Part shown: positions 7,876-17,364 of the stretch, piece by piece
How positions within the stretch are numbered: the first letter of the stretch is position 1
Layout of the letters: each line of letters begins with the position of its first letter
Position numbers and translations under genes: made by a program
Notes under the pieces: model-generated
Told to the model about the DNA's origin: nothing
The model's database searches: none
Seen by the model: only the letters and a program-made list of their open reading frames with translations
NCBI GenBank assembly: GCA_021299375.1
Contig: JAJTGR010000022.1
Span: 1 to 64,000, forward strand
Source of the DNA: Gemmatimonadota bacterium
GTDB lineage: Bacteria > Gemmatimonadota > Gemmatimonadetes > Gemmatimonadales > Gemmatimonadaceae
Direction of reading: 5' to 3'
DNA: 64,000 nucleotides

Positions 7876-10230
7876 TCAGGCGAAGGTGGCGCGCCGCAGT
7901 CGCAGCGAGTTGCTGACCACACTGACGGAACTGAAGGCCATCGCGGCACTGGCGAGAATGGGGCTGAGCTGCACGCCGAACGCGGGATAGAGGGCACCCG
8001 CCGCGATCGGGATGCCGATGACGTTGTAGATGAACGCCCAGAACAGGTTCTGCTTCATGGTGCGCATCGTACGGCGCGACAGCGCGATCGCCCGCACCAC
8101 CCCCTGCAGATCGCCACGCATCAGCACTACGTCACCCGCTTCCATGGCAACGTCGGTGCCACTGCCGATCGCCATGCCGACATCGGCCTGCGCCAGCGCG
8201 GGGGCATCGTTGATGCCGTCGCCGACCATCGCCACCACGGCGCCGGCCTCCTGCAGGCGCTTGATTTCGGCCACCTTGCCCTCCGGCAACACACCGGCAA
8301 CGACGCGGTCGATTCCCGCCTCACCGGCAATGGCCCGCGCGGTGCGTTCATGATCACCGGTGAGCATCACCACCTGCAGCCCCAACGCGTGCAGTTGGGT
8401 GATCGCCGACCTCGAACTGTCACGCAACGGGTCCGCCACGGCCACAACCCCCGCGAGGGCGCCATCGATCGCCACGAAGACCGCCGTGCGTCCGTTCGCG
8501 GCCAACCGCGCGGCCTCCCCTTCGAGAGGCGCGACCGGCACCCCCCAGTCCTGCAGGAAGGCGGCGTTGCCCACGACCACGGCGTGTTCGCACACGACGC
8601 CGTGCACACCCCGGCCCGTCACCGACGCGAAGGCGTCTGGCGTCGTCAGGGCGAGCCCGCGCGCGCCTGCCTCGCGCACGAGGGCATCGGCGAGCGGATG
8701 CTCGCTGGACCGTTCGAGGGAAGCGACCAGTTGCAGCAGCTGGTCAGCGGTCAACGCCACACGCGGCGCCACGAGCAGGTCGGTCACGACTGGCGTCCCG
8801 GCGGTGACGGTGCCCGTCTTGTCCACCACCACCGTGGTGATGTCGCCCGCGCGCTGGAGCGCCTCGCCGCCCTTGATGAGCACACCGAGTTCGGCGCCCT
8901 TACCACTGGCGACCATCACCGCCGTGGGCACGGCGAGCCCCATCGCACAGGGACAGGCAATGATAAGCACCGCCACCGCCGAGGCGAACGCGCGCACGAG
9001 TGGCGCCTCGTCGACCGCGAGGTACCACGCGGCGAAGGTCAGGACAGCGATCCCGAGTACGACAGGCACGAAGATGCCGCTGAGGCGATCGGCGAGATGC
9101 TGAATGGGCGCTCGGCTGCCCTGCGCATCACGCATGAGCTTCACGATCTGTGCCAGCACACTGTCGGCACCGAGCGTGGTGGCGCGATAGCGGAAGGCCC
9201 CGGTGCGATTGATGGTGCCGCCGATGATCTGGTCCCCCGCTCGCTTGGCCACCGGCATCGACTCGCCGGTGAGCATGCTTTCGTCGACGGCACTCTCGCC
9301 GGACGTCACGACCCCATCCACCGGGATTCGCTCGCCGGGGCGGACGAGCACGATCTCGTCCGGCTCCACGGTGTCGATGGGGGCGTCAACCTCCTCGCCA
9401 AAGCGTTCGACGCGGGCGGTCTGCGGTTGGAGGTCCACCAGCGTCCGGAGCGCGGCCGACGTGCGCAGCTTGGCCCGCGCCTCGAACATGGAGCCCGTGA
9501 GGATGAGGGCGATGATCAGGATGACCGCTTCGTAGTACACGTCGGGCGCCACGCCGCGGTCGGTGAAGAAGCGCGGCGCCACCGTGGCGACGAACGAGTA
9601 GGCAAACGCCGCGAGCGTCCCGACCGACACCAGCGTGTTCATGTCGGCGGCCCCGTGTCGGAGCGCCGCCCAGGCGCGCGTGTAGAAGTGGCGTCCCGCC
9701 CACCCCATGACCCACAGGGTCGTGATCAGCAGGCCGCCGGTGAGCCACCTGACGGGCACCGCGTAGAGCGAGGGCATCAGGGCGCGCAGCGCCGGGTCGA
9801 GGGCCGTCATGCTCCAGCGCATGAAGGGATCGGCCACGGCGCCGTGGCCGTGCGCTCCCGCCACGGTCGCCGAGAGGGCGCTCATGAGGGGCATGCTGAG
9901 CACCATGGCCAGCCCCCCCAGCACGCCGCTCACGATGGCCTTGTGCCGCAGCTCGCGAAACTCCGTCTGCTGGGCCCGATCGCGCGCTTCCTGTTCTTCG
10001 AAGGCCGTCTGATCGGGATTGGCGAGGGACGCGCCGTAGCCACTGTCGACGATGGCGTTCACCAGCCGCTCTGGAGACACCACCGCCGGATCGAAGGTGA
10101 TGGTGGCGCTCTTCATCATCAGGTTCACGGTCGCGTCGGCAACGCCGGGCTGCTTCTGCAGCGTGCGTTGCACGCGCGACGAACAGGCCGCGCAGGTCAT
10201 GCCGGTGACGGGGAGCCGCAGCGTCTCCAT
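7876..10230 (-). CDS. copA: Cu(I)-translocating P1B-type ATPase
   Basis: 784 aa copper exporter of the inner membrane. An N-terminal heavy-metal-associated domain carries [12 protein letters not shown]. Then come the actuator TGES-type loop (LTGESMPV), the metal-pore motif [12 protein letters not shown], the phosphorylation site [11 protein letters not shown] and the hinge [20 protein letters not shown]. The Cu(I)-specific YN ([10 protein letters not shown]) and MxFSS ([16 protein letters not shown]) residues sit in the last two helices, supporting copper over zinc or cadmium. It is preceded by the chaperone copZ (31 nt) and followed by csoR, forming a compact copper-detoxification operon. 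Confidence 0.95.
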   Translation of the reverse strand: METLRLPVTGMTCAACSSRVQRTLQKQPGVADATVNLMMKSATITFDPAVVSPERLVNAIVDSGYGASLANPDQTAFEEQEARDRAQQTEFRELRHKAIVSGVLGGLAMVLSMPLMSALSATVAGAHGHGAVADPFMRWSMTALDPALRALMPSLYAVPVRWLTGGLLITTLWVMGWAGRHFYTRAWAALRHGAADMNTLVSVGTLAAFAYSFVATVAPRFFTDRGVAPDVYYEAVILIIALILTGSMFEARAKLRTSAALRTLVDLQPQTARVERFGEEVDAPIDTVEPDEIVLVRPGERIPVDGVVTSGESAVDESMLTGESMPVAKRAGDQIIGGTINRTGAFRYRATTLGADSVLAQIVKLMRDAQGSRAPIQHLADRLSGIFVPVVLGIAVLTFAAWYLAVDEAPLVRAFASAVAVLIIACPCAMGLAVPTAVMVASGKGAELGVLIKGGEALQRAGDITTVVVDKTGTVTAGTPVVTDLLVAPRVALTADQLLQLVASLERSSEHPLADALVREAGARGLALTTPDAFASVTGRGVHGVVCEHAVVVGNAAFLQDWGVPVAPLEGEAARLAANGRTAVFVAIDGALAGVVAVADPLRDSSRSAITQLHALGLQVVMLTGDHERTARAIAGEAGIDRVVAGVLPEGKVAEIKRLQEAGAVVAMVGDGINDAPALAQADVGMAIGSGTDVAMEAGDVVLMRGDLQGVVRAIALSRRTMRTMKQNLFWAFIYNVIGIPIAAGALYPAFGVQLSPILASAAMAFSSVSVVSNSLRLRRATFA

Positions 10231-10261
10231 GGGCGCGCCTCCGCTCGGGGGGTCGCCGTGA

Positions 10262-10471
10262 TCAGCGCGTCGCGAGGACCTGGTAGCCTTCGTCCTCGAC
10301 GACCTGCGTGATCTGGGCGGCGCTGGTACGCGCGGGGTCGAAGGCCACCGTGGCGCTGCCGATGGCGACCTGCTCCACCGTGACGCCGTCCATGGCGGTG
10401 AGCGCCGTGTTCACGGCCTTCACACAGTGACCGCAGGACATGCCGCCGATTTCGATTGCGAGCTGTTGCAT
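10262..10471 (-). CDS. copZ: copper chaperone (HMA domain)
   Basis: 69 aa, a single heavy-metal-associated domain with the Cu(I) site [12 protein letters not shown]. The length is normal for CopZ. It would deliver cytosolic Cu(I) to CopA and possibly to CsoR. It is the first gene of the copper operon. The operator-like palindrome lies 26 bp upstream of its ATG. Confidence 0.92.
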   Translation of the reverse strand: MQQLAIEIGGMSCGHCVKAVNTALTAMDGVTVEQVAIGSATVAFDPARTSAAQITQVVEDEGYQVLATR

Positions 10472-10496
10472 GACGTGAGAGCCTGGGTTGGGATGG

Positions 10497-10513
10497 ATAC
10501 CCCCTGGGGGTAT
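10497..10513 (-). promoter_or_regulatory. CsoR-type operator palindrome upstream of copZ
   Basis: ATACCCCCTGGGGGTAT is a perfect 8-bp inverted repeat around one central base. Known CsoR operators are GC-rich pseudo-palindromes of the TACCC...GGGTA type. It lies just upstream of copZ and is the only such palindrome noticed here, so csoR autoregulation is the natural inference. Confidence 0.8.
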
Positions 10514-10562
10514 AGAGAAGCTAGTGTATTGCTTCCGTCGGGCAAGCGGCCCCAGCCAGCGG

Positions 10563-11501
10563 TCAGGCCGCAGACGTCACCCACAGCCGGGTGCCCCATG
10601 GGTCGGCAAGGAGTACGCCCTGATCGCTCCGGGTCACGTCGTACCCGGCGAGCCCCGCTGATCGCGCCAGCGCCGCAACGTCGGCGGCTGCCGGCAGCAC
10701 CAGCGTCCACCCGAGCAGTTGCGCCTCGTCGGGGCCAGGCGCCGCCGCCCCCGCCGCCCAGGTGTTGATGCCGAGATGGTGGTGATAGCCGCCAGCAGCG
10801 AGGAACAGCGCACCCGGATAGCGCCACACCATGCGATCGAAGCCCAGCGCCGCGTGATAGAAGGCGTTGGCGACGTCGAGATCGCCGACGTGCAGATGCA
10901 CGTGGCCGATGCTCGTCCCGGCGGGGGCGCCGGTCCACGCCCCCCCCTGCGCCGACGCGACCACCGCCGCAATGTCGAGCGGGTCGGTGGCCATCTGCAG
11001 TTCGCGCCCCGCGCGTCGCCAGTGGGCCGGCGAGCGATCGGCGTACACTTCGATGCCGAGCCCATCGGGGTCCTGCAGGTAGACCGCCTCGCTCACGAGG
11101 TGGTCGCTGGCCCCGGCGCGCAGACCATGCTGCGCCAGGTGCTGGATGAAGCGGCCCAGCGCGGCGCGGTCGGGAAGCAGGAGAGCGACATGGTACAAGC
11201 CCAGTCGCGAACCTGGGCGGACGGGGCGCGATCCGGCCCGGTGCTCGAGGATCATGAGCGGCTCGGCGTTGCCGGGCACCCCCAGGGCGGCAGCCGTGTC
11301 CTGCCGTGCGATCACCGCCAAACCAAGCACCTGCACATACCAGGCGATCGAGCGGTCGAGGTCGGTCACCTGCAGCCGGACCGTCCCGAGACGCGTCGCG
11401 GATGGCAGGCGAAAGCCTAACGGTGCCTCGCCATAGCTGCCCGGGAGGGCCGGCAGCGGACCCGCCGCATCGTCGGCGACCTGGGTATTGGGTGTGGGCA
11501 T
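10563..11501 (-). CDS. VOC superfamily ring-cleavage dioxygenase/glyoxalase-like protein (CatE-like)
   Basis: 312 aa with two vicinal-oxygen-chelate modules. The first, about residues 38-155, contains TVRLQVTDLDRSIAWYVQVLGL, GLYHVALLLP and DPDGLGIEVYAD. The second, about 195-310, contains IGHVHLHVGDLDVANAFYHAALGF and GYHHHLGINTW. Putative metal ligands are the His residues in YHVALL and VHLHVG and the Glu in GIEVYAD. The double-module layout matches catechol-2,3-dioxygenase CatE-type proteins. It is transcribed toward copZ but probably independent of it, since the CsoR box lies between them. The substrate is unknown. Confidence 0.82.
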   Translation of the reverse strand: MPTPNTQVADDAAGPLPALPGSYGEAPLGFRLPSATRLGTVRLQVTDLDRSIAWYVQVLGLAVIARQDTAAALGVPGNAEPLMILEHRAGSRPVRPGSRLGLYHVALLLPDRAALGRFIQHLAQHGLRAGASDHLVSEAVYLQDPDGLGIEVYADRSPAHWRRAGRELQMATDPLDIAAVVASAQGGAWTGAPAGTSIGHVHLHVGDLDVANAFYHAALGFDRMVWRYPGALFLAAGGYHHHLGINTWAAGAAAPGPDEAQLLGWTLVLPAAADVAALARSAGLAGYDVTRSDQGVLLADPWGTRLWVTSAA

Positions 11502-11633
11502 GATACATGGTCTCTGTGATCACGACCGTTAGCAACCTATGCTTTCGAGGTCAATGAAATCGGGCAGAGGCAGGCAATCCTGTGGGTTGGAATCGCGTGG
11601 CGTTCGGCTTCACAGAGTCGCCAGCGAGGGCGT

Positions 11634-11831
11634 ATGCGCACGGGTCCACTGATGAGCCGCTGCCGCAATCCTGTTGCCGTATCCTTCGCGATCCTGCTGG
11701 GCGTCGCGGCCTCCGGCTGCGGAAAGCCGAAGGCCACCCCCTTGGCCCCGAAGTCGTCGGCCGCTGTCGCGACCGTGCAATCGGGGCGACCCTTGGCCGG
11801 GACGCCCCTCCCGCTATCTTGCGCGGCATGA
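11634..11831 (+). CDS. possible small lipoprotein (uncertain)
   Basis: A 65-codon frame with a hydrophobic N-terminus and a lipobox-like VAASGCGKPKA. It ends in an ATGA overlap with the next gene. No recognisable domain. Against it, a promoter-like -35/-10 pair for the next gene lies inside this frame and the C-terminal sequence is featureless. Reported because the lipobox and the overlap are suggestive, but it may be chance. Confidence 0.3.
   Translation: MRTGPLMSRCRNPVAVSFAILLGVAASGCGKPKATPLAPKSSAAVATVQSGRPLAGTPLPLSCAA
11793..11820 (+). promoter_or_regulatory. promoter-like -35/-10 for the His/Met-rich exported protein
   Basis: TTGGCC (11793-11798) and TATCTT (11815-11820) are 16 nt apart, and the -10 ends 7 nt before the ATG at 11828. 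This geometry implies a leaderless transcript and repeats at other genes in the window. Confidence 0.5.
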
Positions 11832-12283
11832 CGCGTTGGATGTCCCGCTTCCGTCGCTCGGCCATGGTCCTGCTGGGAGTGCATCTCCTGCAGGCCACGG
11901 CCATGTTGGCGGGTCCCGTCTGTGAGCCGACGGGAGCGGTGGCGACGATGCCGTCCGCACCGGCGAGTGAGCGTGGTTCGGCAGCCGACCCCCCGGGACA
12001 TCGACACCACGCCATGGCGCATCACGCGGGTCACGGGGCGGGTGACGCCATCGCGGCATCCGTCGCTCTGCCAGACGTTCCGGAGCGGTCCCCGGCGCAT
12101 CCGCACGGGCCGTCGAATGTCGTGTGCCCGATGGCCATGACATGCACGGTTGTCGCCGTGGCAAGCACGACGCCCACGATCACCACGCGCGTCGTCGCCG
12201 TGCCCGATGCTCCGGCGATCGACGCCGGGTTCACGCCGCGCTCGATCCGCCGCGCGCCGGAACCGCCTCCGCCGCGAGCCTGA
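11828..12283 (+). CDS. hypothetical exported His/Met-containing protein
   Basis: 151 aa, no domain recognised. The N-terminus MTRWMSRFRRSAMVLLGVHLLQATAML is a plausible signal sequence. The body holds a His-rich stretch (GHRHHAMAHHAGHG) and a short CPMAMTC motif, a pattern often seen in periplasmic metal-binding proteins. It heads a plus-strand series of exported proteins and lies 1.4 kb from the copper operon, so a metal-related role is possible but not shown. A palindromic hairpin follows it. Confidence 0.6.
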   Translation: MTRWMSRFRRSAMVLLGVHLLQATAMLAGPVCEPTGAVATMPSAPASERGSAADPPGHRHHAMAHHAGHGAGDAIAASVALPDVPERSPAHPHGPSNVVCPMAMTCTVVAVASTTPTITTRVVAVPDAPAIDAGFTPRSIRRAPEPPPPRA

Positions 12284-12291
12284 CACGCCCC

Positions 12292-12311
12292 GGAACGGCG
12301 TACGCCGTTCC
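12292..12311 (+). terminator. perfect palindromic hairpin (terminator or attenuator)
   Basis: GGAACGGCG and CGCCGTTCC form a 9-bp stem around TA in the 101-nt gap after the His/Met-rich gene. A pyrimidine-rich tract (TCCCTCC) follows instead of a T run. It may partly separate this gene from the downstream ones. Confidence 0.5.
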
Positions 12312-12384
12312 TCCCTCCTGATCGGCCGGCACCACCTGCGCCCGAGGCGCCCCCGGTCGTCGCGTGTCTCCAACTCACCAGATC

Positions 12385-13218
12385 ATGCTCGCGTGTCATA
12401 CGCGCGCCGCCGTGGCAGCCCTGCTGCTGCTCGGTGGCGTGCTGCCGTCCGTTGCGCTGGCGCAGACGGACTACTTCAACACCGATGCCGGACGCCCTGT
12501 CCGCATCGAAGACGCCTATGCCATCGAACGGCGGGCGATCGAACTGCAGGTTGCGCCGCTGCGCCTCGAGCGTGAACGAGGCGGTGGCTATCGCTGGGGG
12601 CTCGAGCCAGAGATCGCGGTGGGGTTGCTGCCGCGCACGCAGGTCGAGATCGGCTTTCCGCTGGTGCACACCGAGGGCGCCGCTGGCGTCCGGACCACCG
12701 CCCTCGCGGGGCTCGAGATGTCGGCGCTGTACAACCTGAATGCCGAGACGCGACTGCCGGCGCTGGCGCTGGTGGCCGACGTCGTGGTGCCGGCCGGACC
12801 GCTCGGCCCGTCCACCACCATCCCGTCGCTCAAGGCGATCGCCACCAAGACGTTCGCGTGGGCGCGCTTCCACGTGAACGGCCAAGTGACCTTCGCCGAT
12901 GATCCCCTCGCCACGGGAAGTCGGAACGCTGGCGTCGCGCCGGCCAACGCGGAGTTCACGCGCTGGCTCGGCGGCATCGCGATCGACAAGGCACTGCCGC
13001 TGCGCTCGATGTTGCTCACCGCCGAGGTGGTCACCAGCCAGCCGCTCGTGCGGTCGGCGGCGCGGCGTTGGGACGTGGCGGGCGGTACGCGCGTACAGCT
13101 TTCGCCGCGCGTGGCGTTCGACGCCGGCGGCGGGTACCGCCTGGCCGGCGACGAACCGGGGTGGTTCGTGACGACCGGTGCCGCCGTGGCGATCGGTCTG
13201 CCCTGGTCCACCCGATGA
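12385..13218 (+). CDS. exported outer-membrane beta-barrel-like transporter protein
   Basis: 277 aa from ATG 12385; an in-frame GTG at 12364 could add 7 residues. Signal peptide cleaved after SVALAQ. The mature part alternates polar and hydrophobic residues in short strands (EIAVGLLPRTQVEIGFPL, VEL-type segments) and ends with an aromatic/basic strand, as in MetA/phenol-pathway-like outer-membrane proteins. That assignment is structural guesswork. Its stop overlaps the next start (ATGA at 13215), so the two are coupled. Confidence 0.65.
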   Translation: MLACHTRAAVAALLLLGGVLPSVALAQTDYFNTDAGRPVRIEDAYAIERRAIELQVAPLRLERERGGGYRWGLEPEIAVGLLPRTQVEIGFPLVHTEGAAGVRTTALAGLEMSALYNLNAETRLPALALVADVVVPAGPLGPSTTIPSLKAIATKTFAWARFHVNGQVTFADDPLATGSRNAGVAPANAEFTRWLGGIAIDKALPLRSMLLTAEVVTSQPLVRSAARRWDVAGGTRVQLSPRVAFDAGGGYRLAGDEPGWFVTTGAAVAIGLPWSTR

Positions 13219-14822
13219 CGGAGCCCAGCATGAACATGTCCCGTCCCGCGCGCGCACTCCGCCACGCTGCGGTCACGATGTCGCTGTTGGGGAGTGCCCT
13301 CGCCACCACGCCCGCGGTGCTGCCGGCCCAGTGGTCGACGGTCTACGAACAGTTCTATTTGCAGGCCCCGCACAACTGGCAGTTCCGCACGCACTACGCG
13401 CATGCGGACCGGCTGTTCAACGCCTTCGACTTCGGGCACGCCATTCTGTACGAAACGCTGTGGCGCTTCCCCGACAAGCCGGCCGAAGAACTGGAGGTGC
13501 GTCGCTACGACCAGCTCGTGAAGCGTGTGCTCCCGAAGCCGCCTCGCCTGCCGCTCGACGAAGGCGCCATCGAACCGAAGTATGCGCAGCTTGCCCCCGA
13601 GGCCAAGGTCATGTTCGACTGGGCGCATCTCCTGCACCGCCAGTTGTACGACGTGCTGGCCGACGAGCGACTCGACTGGCCGCGCAAGGACGCCGAGGTG
13701 GCGCGCCTGCTCACGTACTATCGCACTCGCCCGGAGCTGGCGTTCAGCCGCAAGCCGAAGACCATGGCGCTCATGCAGGAACAGTCCTACTCACTGGCCT
13801 TCCGCAAGAAGTATCCGAAGTTCAATGGGCTCATCTGGGGCTATCACTGGCTGCAGATGGGACTGTATGAGCCGTTCATGGTGGGCCGCACCGTCGAGGA
13901 AAAGCAGGCCGGGGTGCGGGCCACGGTGACGCGTTTCTGGCAGATGCTGCAGGATGCGCCGCGCTCGCTGCCGCACCAGATGCCGATGACGGTCGTCGTG
14001 GCCCCGAGGTTCGCCGAGCGCTACCCCGAGGCGGCCATCATCTTCGACAACCTGCATTCGATGCACGATGTCGTCTCCGACATCCTCACCAACCCGGCGG
14101 TCCCGCGGTCGCGCAAGCGCGCCGAGATTCTGCTGGCAGCGCAACGCTACCGTGACGACACCACCGAGGTGATGAGTGTGCCCGCCTGGCGTGTGATGTC
14201 GGAGCACATGGGGGCCGAGAACATGGGTGGGCCGGCGGTCGGCTTCCTCCCGGCGCTTCCAATACCGTCGGTCACGTACGGCGCGGTGATGCGGCATGAT
14301 GCCCAGTCGGGGGCGATGATCGGCTTCGGCTACGGCAGCGCGATCGGCGATGCGCACGCGGGGCACAACATGGTCGCCATGCCCGCCACACCCGTGAAGG
14401 GCGCGGCGGCCGATCCTCACGCCGGGCATGCGGCGCCCACCGCCAGCGACTCGGCGCAAGTCGCCGCGCTGGTGGCGGGATTTCACGAGGCGCTCGCCCA
14501 GGGCGATAGCACGGCGGCCCTCGCCCTGCTGACGCCCGACGTCGTGATCGTGGAGAGCGGTGCGGTGGAGTCGCTTGCCGAGTATCGCGCGCACCATCTG
14601 CCAGCCGACGTCGCCTTCGCGCGCGCCGTCAAGGCGGAACGGGCGCCGCGGCAGGTAACGGTGGCGGGTGACGTTGCCTACAGCGTAGCCACGTGGGCCA
14701 GTCGGGGCCCCCTCGAGGCCCGCGCAGCAGACGCCGCCGGCGCGGAGCTGATCGTGGCCCGCCGCACGGCCGCCGGCTGGCGAATTGCCGCCATCCACTG
14801 GAGCGCGCCGCGACCGCGATGA
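13215..14822 (+). CDS. exported two-domain protein: unknown N-terminal domain plus NTF2/SnoaL-like C-terminal domain
   Basis: 535 aa with a signal peptide (...LPAQW). Residues about 40-400 form a large soluble region rich in Trp, Tyr and His (QFRTHYAHADRLFNAFDFGHAILYETL) that I do not recognise. A linker with repeated DAHAGHNM/DPHAGH motifs leads to a C-terminal domain from about 418 to 535 (VAGFHEALAQGDSTAALALLTPDVVIVESG...) typical of DUF4440/SnoaL-like folds. The His/Met linker motif recurs in the neighbouring DUF305 protein (GHDAHAMHAMHG), suggesting a shared metal-binding theme. Translationally coupled to the upstream gene. Confidence 0.7.
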   Translation: MTEPSMNMSRPARALRHAAVTMSLLGSALATTPAVLPAQWSTVYEQFYLQAPHNWQFRTHYAHADRLFNAFDFGHAILYETLWRFPDKPAEELEVRRYDQLVKRVLPKPPRLPLDEGAIEPKYAQLAPEAKVMFDWAHLLHRQLYDVLADERLDWPRKDAEVARLLTYYRTRPELAFSRKPKTMALMQEQSYSLAFRKKYPKFNGLIWGYHWLQMGLYEPFMVGRTVEEKQAGVRATVTRFWQMLQDAPRSLPHQMPMTVVVAPRFAERYPEAAIIFDNLHSMHDVVSDILTNPAVPRSRKRAEILLAAQRYRDDTTEVMSVPAWRVMSEHMGAENMGGPAVGFLPALPIPSVTYGAVMRHDAQSGAMIGFGYGSAIGDAHAGHNMVAMPATPVKGAAADPHAGHAAPTASDSAQVAALVAGFHEALAQGDSTAALALLTPDVVIVESGAVESLAEYRAHHLPADVAFARAVKAERAPRQVTVAGDVAYSVATWASRGPLEARAADAAGAELIVARRTAAGWRIAAIHWSAPRPR

Positions 14823-14929
14823 CCGGGACCCAGCCCGGGCCACCGATGCCCGGGCTGGCGGTAGATTGGCCGGCCTTCCCACGCGCGGGCCGCTCCAGTG
14901 TAGGTTCCAGTGACCTGACGGAGTCCTCC

Positions 14930-15562
14930 ATGAACCGCCTCGCCATCCGATCGCTGGTGCTGGTGCTCGCCGCCGCGGCCCTGCTTGCGGCCCCTGCGGC
15001 GCCTCTGCGCGCGCAACGCCAGCCTCCCGCCATCCCTGCCGGCGCCAACTACACTGCCGCCGACGTGGCCTTCATGCAGGGGATGATCGGTCACCACGCC
15101 CAGGCGCTGACCATGTCGGCGCTGGTGGCCGAGCGCTCGACCACGCCGGCCATGGCCCTGCTCGCCGAACGCATCACCGTGTCCCAGCAGGACGAGATCG
15201 CGATCATGCGGCGCTGGCTTGTCGAGCGGCAGCAGACCGTGCCCTCGGTGGGGGCGGGGCACGATGCCCACGCCATGCACGCGATGCATGGCGCGGCGGG
15301 AGCGACCGCCCGTGCCATGCCCGGCATGCTGACCCCCGCCCAGATCGACTCCCTCGTCGCGGCGCGCGGGACTGCGTTCGATCGCCTCTTCCTCCGGTAC
15401 ATGATCCAGCACCACGAGGGGGCGCTGACGATGGTCACGGACCTCCTCAAGACCCCCGGCGCGGCCCGCGACCCCATGGTCTTCCAGTTCGTGTCCGACG
15501 TCGACACCGACCAGCGCGCCGAGATCCGCCGGATGCAGGCGCTGCTCACCTCCCTGCCATGA
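14930..15562 (+). CDS. DUF305 domain-containing exported protein
   Basis: 210 aa with a signal peptide (APLRAQ). DUF305 is a ferritin-like four-helix family built from two halves. Here they are FMQGMIGHHAQALTMSAL and FLRYMIQHHEGALTMV, each with the conserved HH. Between them is a His/Met-rich loop (GHDAHAMHAMHG). DUF305 proteins are periplasmic, often near copper or other metal-handling genes, and their function is unsettled. Its TGA overlaps the next ATG at 15559. Confidence 0.9.
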   Translation: MNRLAIRSLVLVLAAAALLAAPAAPLRAQRQPPAIPAGANYTAADVAFMQGMIGHHAQALTMSALVAERSTTPAMALLAERITVSQQDEIAIMRRWLVERQQTVPSVGAGHDAHAMHAMHGAAGATARAMPGMLTPAQIDSLVAARGTAFDRLFLRYMIQHHEGALTMVTDLLKTPGAARDPMVFQFVSDVDTDQRAEIRRMQALLTSLP

Positions 15563-17331
15563 TCCTTTCCTCCCTTCATCCTCCCATGATCGCTTTCGAC
15601 TCCCTGCGGCACACTGTGCGCCGCACCACGCTGGCCGCGACGGCGCTTGCTCTCGTTGCATCGGTTGTCGGGGCGCAGGACCCGCGCGTCGCCCTCAAGG
15701 GCGGTTTCAACGACGCGGGCGAGGCCATCAAGCACCTCGAACTCGTCTCCCACACGCCCAAGCGCGACGGCTGGTTCAACCCGCAGAATCTCGGCGACTT
15801 CGGCTTCGCCAACTCCGACCTCGCCTTCCAGAAGAATCTCGTCTTCCAGGGTGGCTGGCACGGCTGGCAGGCCTGGGACATCTCGAACCCGAAGGCGCCG
15901 ACCCTGCGCAAGGCGTTTGTCTGCCAGGGGGGCCAGGGCGACCTCTCCATCCACGGCACCCTGCTGTTCATGTCCGTCGAGGATCTGGTGGGGCGCGTGG
16001 ACTGCGGCACACAAGGAGTGGCCGACTCGGTCAGCACCGAGCGCTTCCGCGGTGTGCGCATCTTCGACATCAGTGACCTCGACAATCCGAAGCAGGTCGC
16101 GGCCATCCAGACATGCCGCGGGTCGCACACGCACACGCTCGTCACCGACCGGAATGACCGGGCCAATGTGTACGTGTACGTGCAGGGCACCGGTCCGGTG
16201 CGCTCGCCCAACGAGCTGGTGGGGTGCAACCGCGCCGTGACCGACACGGGCACCTCGTACTTCCGCATCGAGGTGATCAAGGTGCCGCTGGCCGCACCGC
16301 AGAACGCGCAGATCGTGAACATGCCGCGCATCTTCGCCGACGCGCAGGGCAACGTGGCCGGCCTCTGGAAGGGCGGCGCGCACGGTGAGGGCACGCAGAA
16401 CACCGGCCGCACCGACCAGTGCCACGACATCACGGCGTATCCCGAGATCGGGCTCGCGGCGGGCGCCTGCTCGGGCAACGGCATCCTGCTCGACATCCGC
16501 GACCCGGCCAACCCGAAGCGGATCGACGAGGTGATCGATCCGAACTTCGCGTACTGGCACTCGGCCACCTTCAACAACGCGGGCACCACGGTGCTCTTTA
16601 CCGACGAGTGGGGCGGCGGCACCGCGCCGCGCTGCCGCGCCACCGACAAGTCGACGTGGGGGGCAAACGCCCTCTTCACTCTGGGGACCGACCGGACGCT
16701 GAAGCAGGTGGGCTACTACAAGATTCCCGCCGCACAGGGCACCAATGAGAACTGCGTGGCCCACAACGGCTCGCTCATTCCCGTGCCGGGTCGCGACATC
16801 ATGGCCCAGGCGTGGTATCAGGGCGGCCTGTCGGTACTCGACTTCACCGATCCCGCGAAGCCGGTGGAGATCGCGTATTTCGATCGCGGCCCGATTGCCG
16901 AACAGCTCACGCTCGCCGGCTACTGGAGCACGTACTGGTACAACGGTCACATCATCGGCTCCGAAATCGGGCGCGGGCTCGACATCTTCACGCTGCAGCC
17001 CAGCGAGTTCCTCTCGAAGAACGAAATCGAGGCGGCCAGGCTGGTGGTCAACACCGAGGTGAACCCGCAGCTGCAGACCCGGATCGTCTGGCCGGCGCAC
17101 TTTGCGGTGGCGCGCAGCTACGTCGATCAACTCGATCGCGCCAACGCGCTTCCCGATGCCCGCATCGCGGCCATCAACAAGACGCTGGATGCCGCCGAGA
17201 AAGCCACGACCACCGCCCGCCGGCAGGCGCTGTCGCTGCTCGCGTCGCAGCTGGCCGGTGACATCGGCAAGTCGAGCGATGCGGCCCGCGTCCGGCTGCT
17301 GCAGGACGTGGTGAGGCAGCTCGCCAGGTGA
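15559..17331 (+). CDS. LVIVD-repeat exported beta-propeller protein
   Basis: 590 aa. A signal peptide ends near SVVGAQ. The body carries repeated blades of the form WQAWDISNPKAPTLRKAF, VRIFDISDLDNPKQVAA, GILLDIRDPANPKRIDEV and LSVLDFTDPAKPVEIAYF, which are LVIVD repeats that build a propeller. Cys residues recur at the blade ends (CQGG, DCGT, TCRGSHTH), unusual for a cytosolic protein and consistent with export. The last 90 residues are helical. Coupled by ATGA to DUF305, suggesting a partnership. The biochemical role is unknown. Confidence 0.88.
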   Translation: MILSSLHPPMIAFDSLRHTVRRTTLAATALALVASVVGAQDPRVALKGGFNDAGEAIKHLELVSHTPKRDGWFNPQNLGDFGFANSDLAFQKNLVFQGGWHGWQAWDISNPKAPTLRKAFVCQGGQGDLSIHGTLLFMSVEDLVGRVDCGTQGVADSVSTERFRGVRIFDISDLDNPKQVAAIQTCRGSHTHTLVTDRNDRANVYVYVQGTGPVRSPNELVGCNRAVTDTGTSYFRIEVIKVPLAAPQNAQIVNMPRIFADAQGNVAGLWKGGAHGEGTQNTGRTDQCHDITAYPEIGLAAGACSGNGILLDIRDPANPKRIDEVIDPNFAYWHSATFNNAGTTVLFTDEWGGGTAPRCRATDKSTWGANALFTLGTDRTLKQVGYYKIPAAQGTNENCVAHNGSLIPVPGRDIMAQAWYQGGLSVLDFTDPAKPVEIAYFDRGPIAEQLTLAGYWSTYWYNGHIIGSEIGRGLDIFTLQPSEFLSKNEIEAARLVVNTEVNPQLQTRIVWPAHFAVARSYVDQLDRANALPDARIAAINKTLDAAEKATTTARRQALSLLASQLAGDIGKSSDAARVRLLQDVVRQLAR

Positions 17332-17364
17332 ACCCCTCGCCACACGGCCGACCGTGACTGGCCC

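Noticed and set aside
7681-10311. An 876-codon plus-strand frame opposite copA and csoR
   Set aside because: Its translation is Arg/His/Gly-rich with no family pattern. It is the antisense shadow of two certain genes in high-GC DNA.
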